NCBI GenBank assembly: GCA_964415965.1
Contig: CAYQCK010000002.1
Coordinates: 258,068-322,067 of the forward strand
DNA length: 64,000 bases
Direction: 5' to 3'
Origin: CAIKNB01 sp964415965
GTDB taxonomy: Bacteria > Patescibacteriota > Patescibacteriia > 2-12-FULL-60-25
The notes under the pieces were generated by a model. It saw nothing but the letters and a program-made list of their open reading frames with translations. It was not told the DNA's origin and did not search any database. Positions 57,763 through 64,000 of the stretch are shown piece by piece. The translations under genes and the position numbers were made by a program. Every line of letters begins with the position of its first letter. Positions within the stretch are counted from its first letter, which is position 1.

Positions 57763-58674
57763 ATGTCGCACAACAGCACTTTGATCGTGGCCGTGCATGA
57801 CGGGCAGTTCCATGCGGACGACGTATTCGCGGTCGCGGTGCTCAAGCGGCGTTTCGGCCGCCTCACCGTCATCCGCACCCGCGACCCGGCCAAGCTGGCC
57901 CAAGCCGACCTGCGGGTCGATGTCGGCGGCAAGTTCTCGCCCGAAGACGGCGACTTCGACCACCACCAGCCCGATGCGCCCAAGCGCGAAGACAAGCGCC
58001 AAATCCCCTATGCCGCCTTCGGCATGGTCTGGCGGTACTTCGGCAAGGGCATGTTCGACCGCGAATTGGTCGAGATTGTCGACCGCCAGCTGGTTCAGGC
58101 CATCGACGGCGAAGATTGCGGCGTGGCTCCGTGGCGCGACAACCCCGGGCTCAAGCCGGCTACGCTCGACATGGTCATCGAACTCTGCAACCCCATGTGG
58201 CACGAGCTGGCCGAACTCCGCGACCGTGAGACGGCCGTCCGCGTCGCCTTCGACAACGCGGTGCGCGTGGCCGAGATCATCCTCGACCGCGCCATCCAGC
58301 GCGCCGAAGCCGAGATCCTGGCGCGCACCAAGGTCCGTGAAGCTCTGGCCCAAATCGAAGACCCGCGCATCCTGGTCATGGACCAGGACATGCCCTGGCA
58401 GAAGACCATCCAGCAAGAGGGCAAAGACGTGCAGTTCGTGGTTTGCCGGCGTTCAGACGGCAACTGGGGCGCACGGGCCGTGCCGCAGAAGCAGAACGGC
58501 TTCGAACTCCGCTGTCCCTTCCCCGAAGCCTGGTCCGGCAAGACCGACGCCGCCCTCGCCGCCCTGACCGGCGTGCCCGACGCCACTTTCTGCCACACGG
58601 CGCGCTTCCTCGCCATCGCCAAATCCCGCGAAGGCGCCCTGAGCCTGGCACGGCTGGCCCTCGAAGCCGCCTAG
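57763..58674 (+). CDS. MYG1 family metal-dependent protein (DHH-like)
   Basis: A 303-residue protein of the MYG1/UPF0160 family. Its metal motifs are clear: HDGQFHADDVFA, RVDVGG and FDHHQPD. The eukaryotic member MYG1 is reported to be a 3'-5' RNA exonuclease; bacterial members are mostly uncharacterised. GGAG precedes ATG 57763, and the gene is a single unit with its own promoter and terminator. Confidence 0.9.
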   Translation: MSHNSTLIVAVHDGQFHADDVFAVAVLKRRFGRLTVIRTRDPAKLAQADLRVDVGGKFSPEDGDFDHHQPDAPKREDKRQIPYAAFGMVWRYFGKGMFDRELVEIVDRQLVQAIDGEDCGVAPWRDNPGLKPATLDMVIELCNPMWHELAELRDRETAVRVAFDNAVRVAEIILDRAIQRAEAEILARTKVREALAQIEDPRILVMDQDMPWQKTIQQEGKDVQFVVCRRSDGNWGARAVPQKQNGFELRCPFPEAWSGKTDAALAALTGVPDATFCHTARFLAIAKSREGALSLARLALEAA

Positions 58675-58684
58675 CCAGTCTCCC

Positions 58685-58721
58685 AAAAAGTCCCCAGTCA
58701 TCCTCGACCGGGGACTTTTTT
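58685..58721 (+). terminator. Terminator of MYG1 gene
   Basis: An 11-bp stem AAAAAGTCCCC/GGGGACTTTTT. Confidence 0.88.
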
Positions 58722-58744
58722 CTTATTTATTGTCCAATTCAAAA

Positions 58745-58767
58745 GGGCGAATGATTATTCGCCCCTA
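58745..58767. repeat. Palindromic repeat after MYG1 gene
   Basis: GGGCGAATGATTATTCGCCCCTAC, same family as 11348-11373 and 41727-41746. Confidence 0.7.
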
Positions 58768-58797
58768 CGTCATTCCTCATGTTTTTATGGAAGGCTC

Positions 58798-59475
58798 TCA
58801 CCTCTTCCTCCACACAAAGCATGCATGCCCCATCAATCCTTTGATTTTCGACCAACCGACCAGGCCGTCATACGCGCGGCTCAACAGACTGAGGATCGGG
58901 AACCGGTAGAGGTAGCCGTAAGTGAAGGGTATGTAGGTCGCCTCCTCGAGCTCCAGGCCCGCGCGGCTGAATACGGCCGCCAGCTCATCCAGATCGGCAT
59001 AGGCGTAATGCGTCTCGAAAGCATGCCGCCCCTCTCCCCTGCCTTTGATCAGCTGATGGAACCATAACGGCGTATGCCGCGAGACGAAGAACTCCGGGGC
59101 CGCGGGGTTGGCGACCGAGGCGACGAAGACGCCGCCCGGCTTGAGCACCCGGGCGATTTCCTTGGCCGCCTTGGCGACGTGCGGCACATGTTCGAGCACG
59201 AAATTCGCGAAGGCGACGCCATACGCCGCCGACGGCACCTGGGGCATCTCCTCGACCGACGCCTGGAAGCAGCTGCCGACGTTCTGCCCCTGGACCCGGC
59301 AATCTTCGACATCCACCCGGTCGGCGACGAAATCGACCCGACGTTTCCGGAGCTCGTTCTCGATGACCAGGCTGCGGCCCGCGCCGACATCCAAGATGCG
59401 CGGCCGGGCCTCGGCCTGACGCCGGATCTCCGCCGCGACCGCCTTGATCAATTCCCTTTCGGCCAATGTCTGCAT
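58798..59475 (-). CDS. Class I SAM-dependent methyltransferase
   Basis: A 225-residue protein of the Methyltransf_11 type: motif I ILDVGAGRS, ADRVDVED at strand 2, FANFVLEHVPHV at motif IV and RVLKPGGVFVASV. The C-terminal part has hydrophobic helices (about 185-215), suggesting work at a membrane or on a lipid-like substrate, but this is not certain. The -10 box TATACT lies 6 nt before the ATG. Confidence 0.85.
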   Translation of the reverse strand: MQTLAERELIKAVAAEIRRQAEARPRILDVGAGRSLVIENELRKRRVDFVADRVDVEDCRVQGQNVGSCFQASVEEMPQVPSAAYGVAFANFVLEHVPHVAKAAKEIARVLKPGGVFVASVANPAAPEFFVSRHTPLWFHQLIKGRGEGRHAFETHYAYADLDELAAVFSRAGLELEEATYIPFTYGYLYRFPILSLLSRAYDGLVGWSKIKGLMGHACFVWRKR

Positions 59476-59551
59476 GGCCGGAGTATAGCAAAACCGGGAT
59501 AAAAAAGCCCCGTGACCGGAAGGTGACGGAGCTGACGTCCAGGCGCCGCAT

Positions 59552-60115
59552 TCACCGCGGCACCACGTGGCAGTCGCGGCAGCGCGCTTCGTAGGATTCG
59601 TCGCCGCCGACCAGGATGGTCGGGGCGTCGAACGGGGCGGGCTGGCCGCCGATGAGGCGTTGGGAGCGCGTGGCCTGGCCGCCGCAGCGCATGCACACAG
59701 CGGTCAGCTTGGTCACGCTGTCGGCTAAGGCCAGGAGCTGGGGCACGATGCCGAAAGGCTCGCCGCGGAAGTCCGTGTCGAGTCCCGACACGATGACGCG
59801 CGTCCCGCGTTCGAGCAGCGCGTTGACGACCGGCACGAGCTCCGGGCCGAAGAATTGGACTTCGTCAAAACCGACGACCTGATGGCCGCCGTTCAGGCGC
59901 TCCAAGACTTCGCTCGGCCGGTCGACGGCGATGGCGTCGCAGCGCTTGCCGTCGCGCGAGGCGATGGTCACTTCGTCCGTCCGGTCGTCCAAGGCGGGCT
60001 TGAACACCACGACGGACTGCTTGGCGATGACGGCGCGCTTGATGCGCCGGATGAGCTCCTCGCTCTTGCCGCACGACATGCAGCCGACGATTGCCTCGAG
60101 CGCTCCTTTTTCCAT
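59552..60115 (-). CDS. tdk: Thymidine kinase (type II)
   Basis: Phosphorylates thymidine to dTMP for salvage. P-loop GCMSCGKSEELIRR, catalytic FDEVQFF and the zinc lasso cysteines CMRC and CRDC are present, with the RLIGG thymidine loop. ATG 60115 has GGAG 8 nt upstream; earlier in-frame ATGs are further from it. With thyX and tmk the cell can make dTMP both de novo and by salvage. Confidence 0.92.
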   Translation of the reverse strand: MEKGALEAIVGCMSCGKSEELIRRIKRAVIAKQSVVVFKPALDDRTDEVTIASRDGKRCDAIAVDRPSEVLERLNGGHQVVGFDEVQFFGPELVPVVNALLERGTRVIVSGLDTDFRGEPFGIVPQLLALADSVTKLTAVCMRCGGQATRSQRLIGGQPAPFDAPTILVGGDESYEARCRDCHVVPR

Positions 60116-60201
60116 TGGCTTTTCTCCCATATGAGGAAAGGACGCCAATTTTATACCGCCGGCGCAACACCCGGACAAACCAAGGCTGTGCATAAGAAAA
60201 A

Positions 60202-60231
60202 AGCCGGCCTCCCCGTTCGGGAAAACCGGCT
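60202..60231 (-). terminator. Terminator of 60237-61268 gene
   Basis: Stem AGCCGG/CCGGCT with an inner CCC/GGG pair, then TTTTTTCTT on the minus strand. Confidence 0.8.
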
Positions 60232-60236
60232 GCAGC

Positions 60237-61268
60237 TCAGTACTTATCGCGGGCCACCAGTACGCCGTCCTCGTTCATGATGAGGTTGAGCTTGCTGCCA
60301 GGCTTGCAGCACCCTTCATCAAGGCGCCAACCGGCGTCGCTGGAGCCGTTCGCGGTCTCGAGCAATGACCGGGCGGACTTGGGCGTCATGACGGTAACCA
60401 GCCGACCCGCCGGTCCCGCGGCTTGGGCCATCTCATGCCACCAACCCTTCATTGAAGGCGGGATTTTGCCGTTCACCTTCGACCATTCGATGTCAGGCAG
60501 CTCGGGCATGGCCCTCGCTTCCGCGCTCTTCAGGCCGTTGTACAGGCTCGCGATCCTTTCGATGGACTTATCCGCGGTGTTCTCGATGAACACCAGATTC
60601 CGTCCTCCGATCTCCGAGCTGATCTCACGGACCGCGCGCTCTTCCAATCCGCTGTCGATCGCATCCTCCCCGGCGACGATCACCGTCCAGAGGGTGATCC
60701 GATCGGCTTGCCAATCGGCCATCGGCGGAGCTTCGCGCCGTTGGACCTTGACCGGCAGCCGGACGACCTTGCTCTGCGGACCGTCGCATCCGCCTAGGCA
60801 GGACCTCTCCGCCTCGGCGAGGATGGAAACCGTCCTCCCGCCGACCGCTTCCGCCTGGGGCATGATGCTGAAGAGAGTCACGACCTGGCGTTCGTCAGGC
60901 AGGATGCAGGTGACGACCGTCTGGTGGTCGATGACGTAGACGACGTCGCCCGACCAGAAATAGCGGCTGTCGTTCACCCTGAATCCGGCGCTCTCCTTCT
61001 TTCGGCCGTTACGGTCGAAGTATGTCCGGGGCTTGGCCAAGCCTATGACGGCCTCGCGTCCCGGATGCATGAAGATTCGCCTCGCCTCCGGCACCAGCTC
61101 GATGCCGGCGAAAATCTCTTCCCGGACGATCTCCTCCGCGAGGTCGCGGTGGGATTCCAAAATCCGGTCTATCTGTCCTTCAGTGGCTCTCTCCAGAGTC
61201 AGCCTCCGCTCGATCGCGTGGTTGGTGACCGAAACGGCGTTCGCCTGCTTCAGGGCGGCGGTAGACAT
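60237..61268 (-). CDS. Unknown protein, 343 residues
   Basis: A soluble two-part protein. Residues about 10-125 include TNHAIERR, then strands ending VVYVIDHQTVVTCILP, a layout reminiscent of DUF4258/RelE-like small domains, although this is weak. The C-terminal part (about 160-343) contains a Cys-rich spot (SCLGGCDG) and VIVAGEDA..LVFIENTADKS alternations that fit a Rossmann-like alpha/beta domain. AAGGAA precedes ATG 61268 and a near-consensus promoter lies upstream. Function unknown. Confidence 0.55.
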   Translation of the reverse strand: MSTAALKQANAVSVTNHAIERRLTLERATEGQIDRILESHRDLAEEIVREEIFAGIELVPEARRIFMHPGREAVIGLAKPRTYFDRNGRKKESAGFRVNDSRYFWSGDVVYVIDHQTVVTCILPDERQVVTLFSIMPQAEAVGGRTVSILAEAERSCLGGCDGPQSKVVRLPVKVQRREAPPMADWQADRITLWTVIVAGEDAIDSGLEERAVREISSEIGGRNLVFIENTADKSIERIASLYNGLKSAEARAMPELPDIEWSKVNGKIPPSMKGWWHEMAQAAGPAGRLVTVMTPKSARSLLETANGSSDAGWRLDEGCCKPGSKLNLIMNEDGVLVARDKY

Positions 61269-61327
61269 CGTCGTTCCTTTCTCGTGGTTTAATGTCCGCA
61301 TCCAAAACAGCGTGTTTTGAATCGCTT

Positions 61328-61356
61328 AATATAGCGGATTTTCCGGTTTTTGTCAA
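61328..61356 (-). promoter_or_regulatory. Promoter of 60237-61268 gene
   Basis: On the minus strand: -35 TTGACA, 17-nt spacer, -10 TATATT. Closely like the promoter at 26926-26954, including AAAA after TTGAC and CCGG. Confidence 0.85.
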
Positions 61357-61382
61357 GCCCCTCCGCCCAACAAACGATAAAT

Positions 61383-61420
61383 AAAAAACCGCGTATTTTG
61401 GCCAAAAAGCCTCAACGCGG
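61383..61420 (-). terminator. Terminator of 61427-62329 gene
   Basis: CCGCGT/ACGCGG outer stem with an inner TTTTGGCC/GGCCAAAA element, then TTTTTTATTT on the minus strand. Confidence 0.75.
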
Positions 61421-61426
61421 CCAAGT

Positions 61427-62329
61427 TCAGACGACCGCCGGCATGATGCCGAGATACGGAGCCCGGAAATCATCCTCGCATTTCAACACCTCAATGCCCT
61501 TCGGGCCGTACAAGACGCAGGCGTGGGAGCCCGCTCCAGCCCCGGTTTGGGTCCGCACGATGGAGACCGGCAAGCCCTGCAAGTCCCCGCGCCAACCGGC
61601 CAGCGCCAGAAGGAACGCCATGTCGGTCACATCGCACAAGGTCAAGAGCGATTGGTGGGTCCGATAGAGGTACGCCAGGAACGGCAACGAGCGCACCTGT
61701 TCCCCGTACGTCATCCCGCCGCACATGAACGGCGATCCCTCGAACTGCAGATACCAGCACCCGTCGAGGACCCCGAGGTCGTCGTCATGCGGCGCCAAGG
61801 TCGCGAGCTTCGGGATGTCGTCGTCCTTCCACGGCAGGCAGACGGGAAAAGGCAGCTTCCCCAGGTCGTGCCAGCTAATGCCGTTCGGCACATAGCGCAG
61901 CAGGGTCCGGCCGCGGTAACCGGCGCGGCGGGCAGCCATCTCGAAGCCCAGGATGTCGTCGTCACGGAACGGCACCTGGTGGACCTCGACGCACAGTTCG
62001 CGGCCCAGCGGCAGGCAGAATTCGGCCGTCGCCCTCAAGGCGTCTTCGGCCAAACGCTGCACATACGGCGACAGGGCCTGGACCGGGCCGACCAACGCCT
62101 GCCGTTCCTGGATCAACATCCGGTGGGCGCGATAAGCCTGCTCGACCGTGTTCGGGGCGTCGACCGGCTTGCCGACCGGCAAGCGGTTGGCGAACACCGA
62201 GCGCTCTTCCTCTTTAGCCGTGCAAGGCAGCGCCAGGCCGTCGTTCGGCCGTCGCAGCTCCTTGGGTTTCTTTTTTGCCCGTTTTGGCTTGTGGCAAAAA
62301 CTTGGCGTCCGCAGCGTCATCCTCGGCAT
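61427..62329 (-). CDS. Unknown protein, 300 residues
   Basis: A soluble protein with a very basic N-terminus (about 25 residues rich in Lys/Arg) and an alpha/beta body. Asp-rich pieces (RDDDILG, KDDDIPKL, HDDDLGVLDGCW) recur three times and might bind metal. No family is recognised. It has its own promoter (62361-62389) and terminator and lies between tsf and another unknown gene on the same strand. Confidence 0.55.
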   Translation of the reverse strand: MPRMTLRTPSFCHKPKRAKKKPKELRRPNDGLALPCTAKEEERSVFANRLPVGKPVDAPNTVEQAYRAHRMLIQERQALVGPVQALSPYVQRLAEDALRATAEFCLPLGRELCVEVHQVPFRDDDILGFEMAARRAGYRGRTLLRYVPNGISWHDLGKLPFPVCLPWKDDDIPKLATLAPHDDDLGVLDGCWYLQFEGSPFMCGGMTYGEQVRSLPFLAYLYRTHQSLLTLCDVTDMAFLLALAGWRGDLQGLPVSIVRTQTGAGAGSHACVLYGPKGIEVLKCEDDFRAPYLGIMPAVV

Positions 62330-62360
62330 GACCCCTCCAAATCAAAGGTGCATGCCCGCA

Positions 62361-62389
62361 AGTAAAACCCCATCCTGCCCGTCTGTCAA
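62361..62389 (-). promoter_or_regulatory. Promoter of 61427-62329 gene
   Basis: On the minus strand: -35 TTGACA, 17-nt spacer, -10 TTTACT. Confidence 0.65.
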
Positions 62390-62391
62390 CC

Positions 62392-62428
62392 AAAAACCCT
62401 CCGGCAGGCGGAGGGTTTTTCATTTTTT
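62392..62428 (-). terminator. rpsB-tsf terminator
   Basis: A 12-bp stem AAAAACCCTCCG/CGGAGGGTTTTT; nearly symmetrical. Confidence 0.9.
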
Positions 62429-62435
62429 CGCACGG

Positions 62436-63047
62436 TCAGCAGACCTTGCCCGCGGCGGCCGCCATCTCGAAGCGGACGAATCGCGACAGGGCGATCTTCT
62501 CGCCGGTCTTGGCGCTGATCTCGGTCATGTATTGCTCAACCGTCTTGGTGTCGTCGCTGAAGAGCTGTTGCTTGGTCAGGCAAGCGTCGGCGTACCACTT
62601 GTTGAGCTTGCCCTCGACGATCTTGGCCTTTATCTCGTCCGGCTTGTTCTCGCTCGCCATCTCGGCCAGGAACAGCTGGCGCTGCTTCTCGACCGCTTCG
62701 GCCGGGATGGCTTCGGGCGACAGGAATTCCGGGTTCATGGCCGCGACTTGCATCGCGACGTCGTTGGCGAATTTCACGAAGTCCTCGTTGCGCGCCACGA
62801 AATCAGTCTCGCACAGCACCTCGACCATGGCGGCCAACTTCTTGGTGTGGTGCAGGTAGGTCGCGACGATGCCTTCGGCCGCGGTGCGCTCGGCCGACTT
62901 CTTGGCCGCCTTGGCCGCGCCTTTCTTGCGCAGGATCTCGATGGCCTTATCCATGTCGCCCTGGGATTCGTCCAAGGCCTGCTTGCAATCGACCACGCCC
63001 GCGCCGGTGCGGTTGCGCAGGTCCATCACTTGTTTTGCGTCTGCCAT
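62436..63047 (-). CDS. tsf: Elongation factor Ts
   Basis: Recycles EF-Tu by exchanging GDP for GTP. The N-terminal UBA-like domain (VMDLRNRTGAGVVDCKQAL), the ETDFVARNEDF core and the C-terminal region are present. At 203 residues it has one core subdomain and is shorter than the E. coli form (283), like many small-genome bacteria. ATG 63047; it follows rpsB by 32 bp. Confidence 0.95.
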   Translation of the reverse strand: MADAKQVMDLRNRTGAGVVDCKQALDESQGDMDKAIEILRKKGAAKAAKKSAERTAAEGIVATYLHHTKKLAAMVEVLCETDFVARNEDFVKFANDVAMQVAAMNPEFLSPEAIPAEAVEKQRQLFLAEMASENKPDEIKAKIVEGKLNKWYADACLTKQQLFSDDTKTVEQYMTEISAKTGEKIALSRFVRFEMAAAAGKVC

Positions 63048-63079
63048 ACGTTTCGAAGGTTCAAGGATTAGATGGTTGG

Positions 63080-63841
63080 TTATTGCCTCTCGGTCTGCTG
63101 CGGCCGGGCGCCGGGTTGGACCAAAGCCCCGCCCAGGCGGGCGCGCGCCGCTTCCCACTCCTTGCGGCCGTCGCGGCAGGCGTCGGCCAGCAGGTTGAGG
63201 AAGAGCTCGATGGACTTCACGGCGTCATCGTTGGCCGGGATCGGATAGTCGACTTCGGTCGGGTTCACGTTGGAGTCGCACAGGGCGATGATCTTCACCC
63301 CGCGGCGCTTGGCCTCTTCGAAAGCCGTCTTGTCCTTGCGGATGTCGAGGAGGAAGATGGCTTCCGGGATGCGGACCAGGTCCTGGATGCCGCCCACGCT
63401 CTCCTCGAGTTTCTTGATTTCCTCGCCGAAACGCAACTGCTCAAGCTTGGTGTACTTGGCCAGCTCGCCGCGTTCCTGCTTGCGTTTGAGGTCCTTGAAC
63501 TTGCGCAGCTGCTGGGAGATGGCCGAGAAATTGGTCAGCGTGCCGCCGAGCCAGCGCTTGTCGACGAACGGCATGCCGGAGCTGATGGCCGCGGCCTTTA
63601 CCAGTTCGGCCGCCTGCTTCTTGGTGCCCACGAAGAGCACGTTGCCGCCGCGCTGGCAGGTGGACTTGGCGAACGCCATTGCGCTCTCCAGCGCCTTCTG
63701 CGTTTCCTCCAGGTTGATTATATGGATGCCTTGGCGGTCGCCGAAGAGGTATTTCTTCATCTTCGGGTGCCATTTGGACGTTTGGTGCCCGAAATGGGCA
63801 CCGGCTTGCAGGAGTTCCACAAGCGAGGGGATCTTAGCCAT
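63080..63841 (-). CDS. rpsB: 30S ribosomal protein uS2
   Basis: A small-subunit protein required for uS1-type functions and late assembly. HFGHQTSKWHPKM, FVGTKKQA, DKRWLGGTLTNF and the late CDSNVNPTEVDYPIPANDDA are typical; 253 residues. ATG 63841 is preferred to 63976, which lies in the leader. The rpsB-tsf pair is conserved in bacteria, and the leader of about 120 nt leaves room for autoregulation. Confidence 0.96.
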   Translation of the reverse strand: MAKIPSLVELLQAGAHFGHQTSKWHPKMKKYLFGDRQGIHIINLEETQKALESAMAFAKSTCQRGGNVLFVGTKKQAAELVKAAAISSGMPFVDKRWLGGTLTNFSAISQQLRKFKDLKRKQERGELAKYTKLEQLRFGEEIKKLEESVGGIQDLVRIPEAIFLLDIRKDKTAFEEAKRRGVKIIALCDSNVNPTEVDYPIPANDDAVKSIELFLNLLADACRDGRKEWEAARARLGGALVQPGARPQQTERQ

Positions 63842-63966
63842 AATGATGTTATGCCTTTTTACCTCTCCGCCGCACCCCGCGGACCCCTTTTGTTCAGGGG
63901 AGGCGCCACGAGTTCCGTGTCGGCGGATGTGAAATGAATGAAAGTGCCCGTTTGGCGGGCGCCGGA

Positions 63967-63995
63967 AATGTAGCAAAAGCAGCCGATTCTGGCAA
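63967..63995 (-). promoter_or_regulatory. rpsB-tsf promoter
   Basis: On the minus strand: -35 TTGCCA, 17-nt spacer ending TTTTGC, -10 TACATT. Confidence 0.75.
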
Positions 63996-64000
63996 GAGTA

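Overview
The window looks like a chromosome segment of a Candidate Phyla Radiation (Patescibacteria) bacterium. The grounds are a GC-rich, very compact genome, single-copy core genes scattered among many genes of unknown function, a partial lower glycolysis (gap, pgk, eno), ThyX in place of ThyA, families common in that group (DUF3048, DUF5654, GrpB, two-domain ThyX), a minimal Ogt-like protein and a SEDS/MurA wall system. The phylum-level call is an inference of moderate confidence; a class such as ABY1/Uhrbacteria is only a guess. TGA acts as a normal stop (prmC, nearby ABC gene, pyrE), so the recoded genetic code 25 of Gracilibacteria and Absconditabacteria does not apply.

Layout. 1-1.1 kb: two AT-rich HNH nucleases and tRNA-Val. 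1.1-13 kb: prmC, an unusual ABC exporter, murA, GrpB, DUF3048, bL25, rodA and envelope proteins of unknown role. 13-19 kb: gyrB, three unknown genes, then secE-nusG-rplK. 19-26 kb: nucleotide metabolism (minimal Ogt, pyrF-pyrE, a P-loop kinase-dut, thyX-tmk) with rplA between. 26-28 kb: two tandem paralogues joining a dsRNA-binding-like region to a PD-(D/E)XK-like nuclease region. 29-34 kb: gatB, a repeat cluster, miaA-miaB. 34-42 kb: a HExxH protein, eno, DUF5654, pgk, PP2C-like phosphatase, metallophosphoesterase, gap. 42-49 kb: P-type ATPase and trmD, khpA and rpsP separated by opposite-strand genes, then a PAS-GGDEF cyclase. 50-58 kb: tRNA-Glu, GIY-YIG, aspartate aminotransferase-mdh, M50 protease, ORF6N gene, MazG-like and Pif1-like proteins, a frameshifted pilin, MYG1. 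58-64 kb: methyltransferase, tdk, two unknown genes, tsf, rpsB.

Expression signals fall into two styles. About fifteen genes have a -10 box only 6-10 nt before the start codon, so they probably make leaderless mRNAs. Many genes of unknown function are self-contained units: a -35/-10 promoter with 17-18 nt spacing, a short leader with a GGAG-type ribosome site, the gene, and an intrinsic terminator.

The strongest oddities are: a membrane-anchored coiled coil with five cysteines exactly 14 residues apart; the tandem dsRBD-like/nuclease-like pair; a palindrome multiplied inside the ORF6N gene; a 63-bp palindromic element inserted in frame in prmC; a three-copy structured repeat of about 137 bp; a two-domain ThyX whose signature motif is split between the halves; and a pilin broken at a G run.
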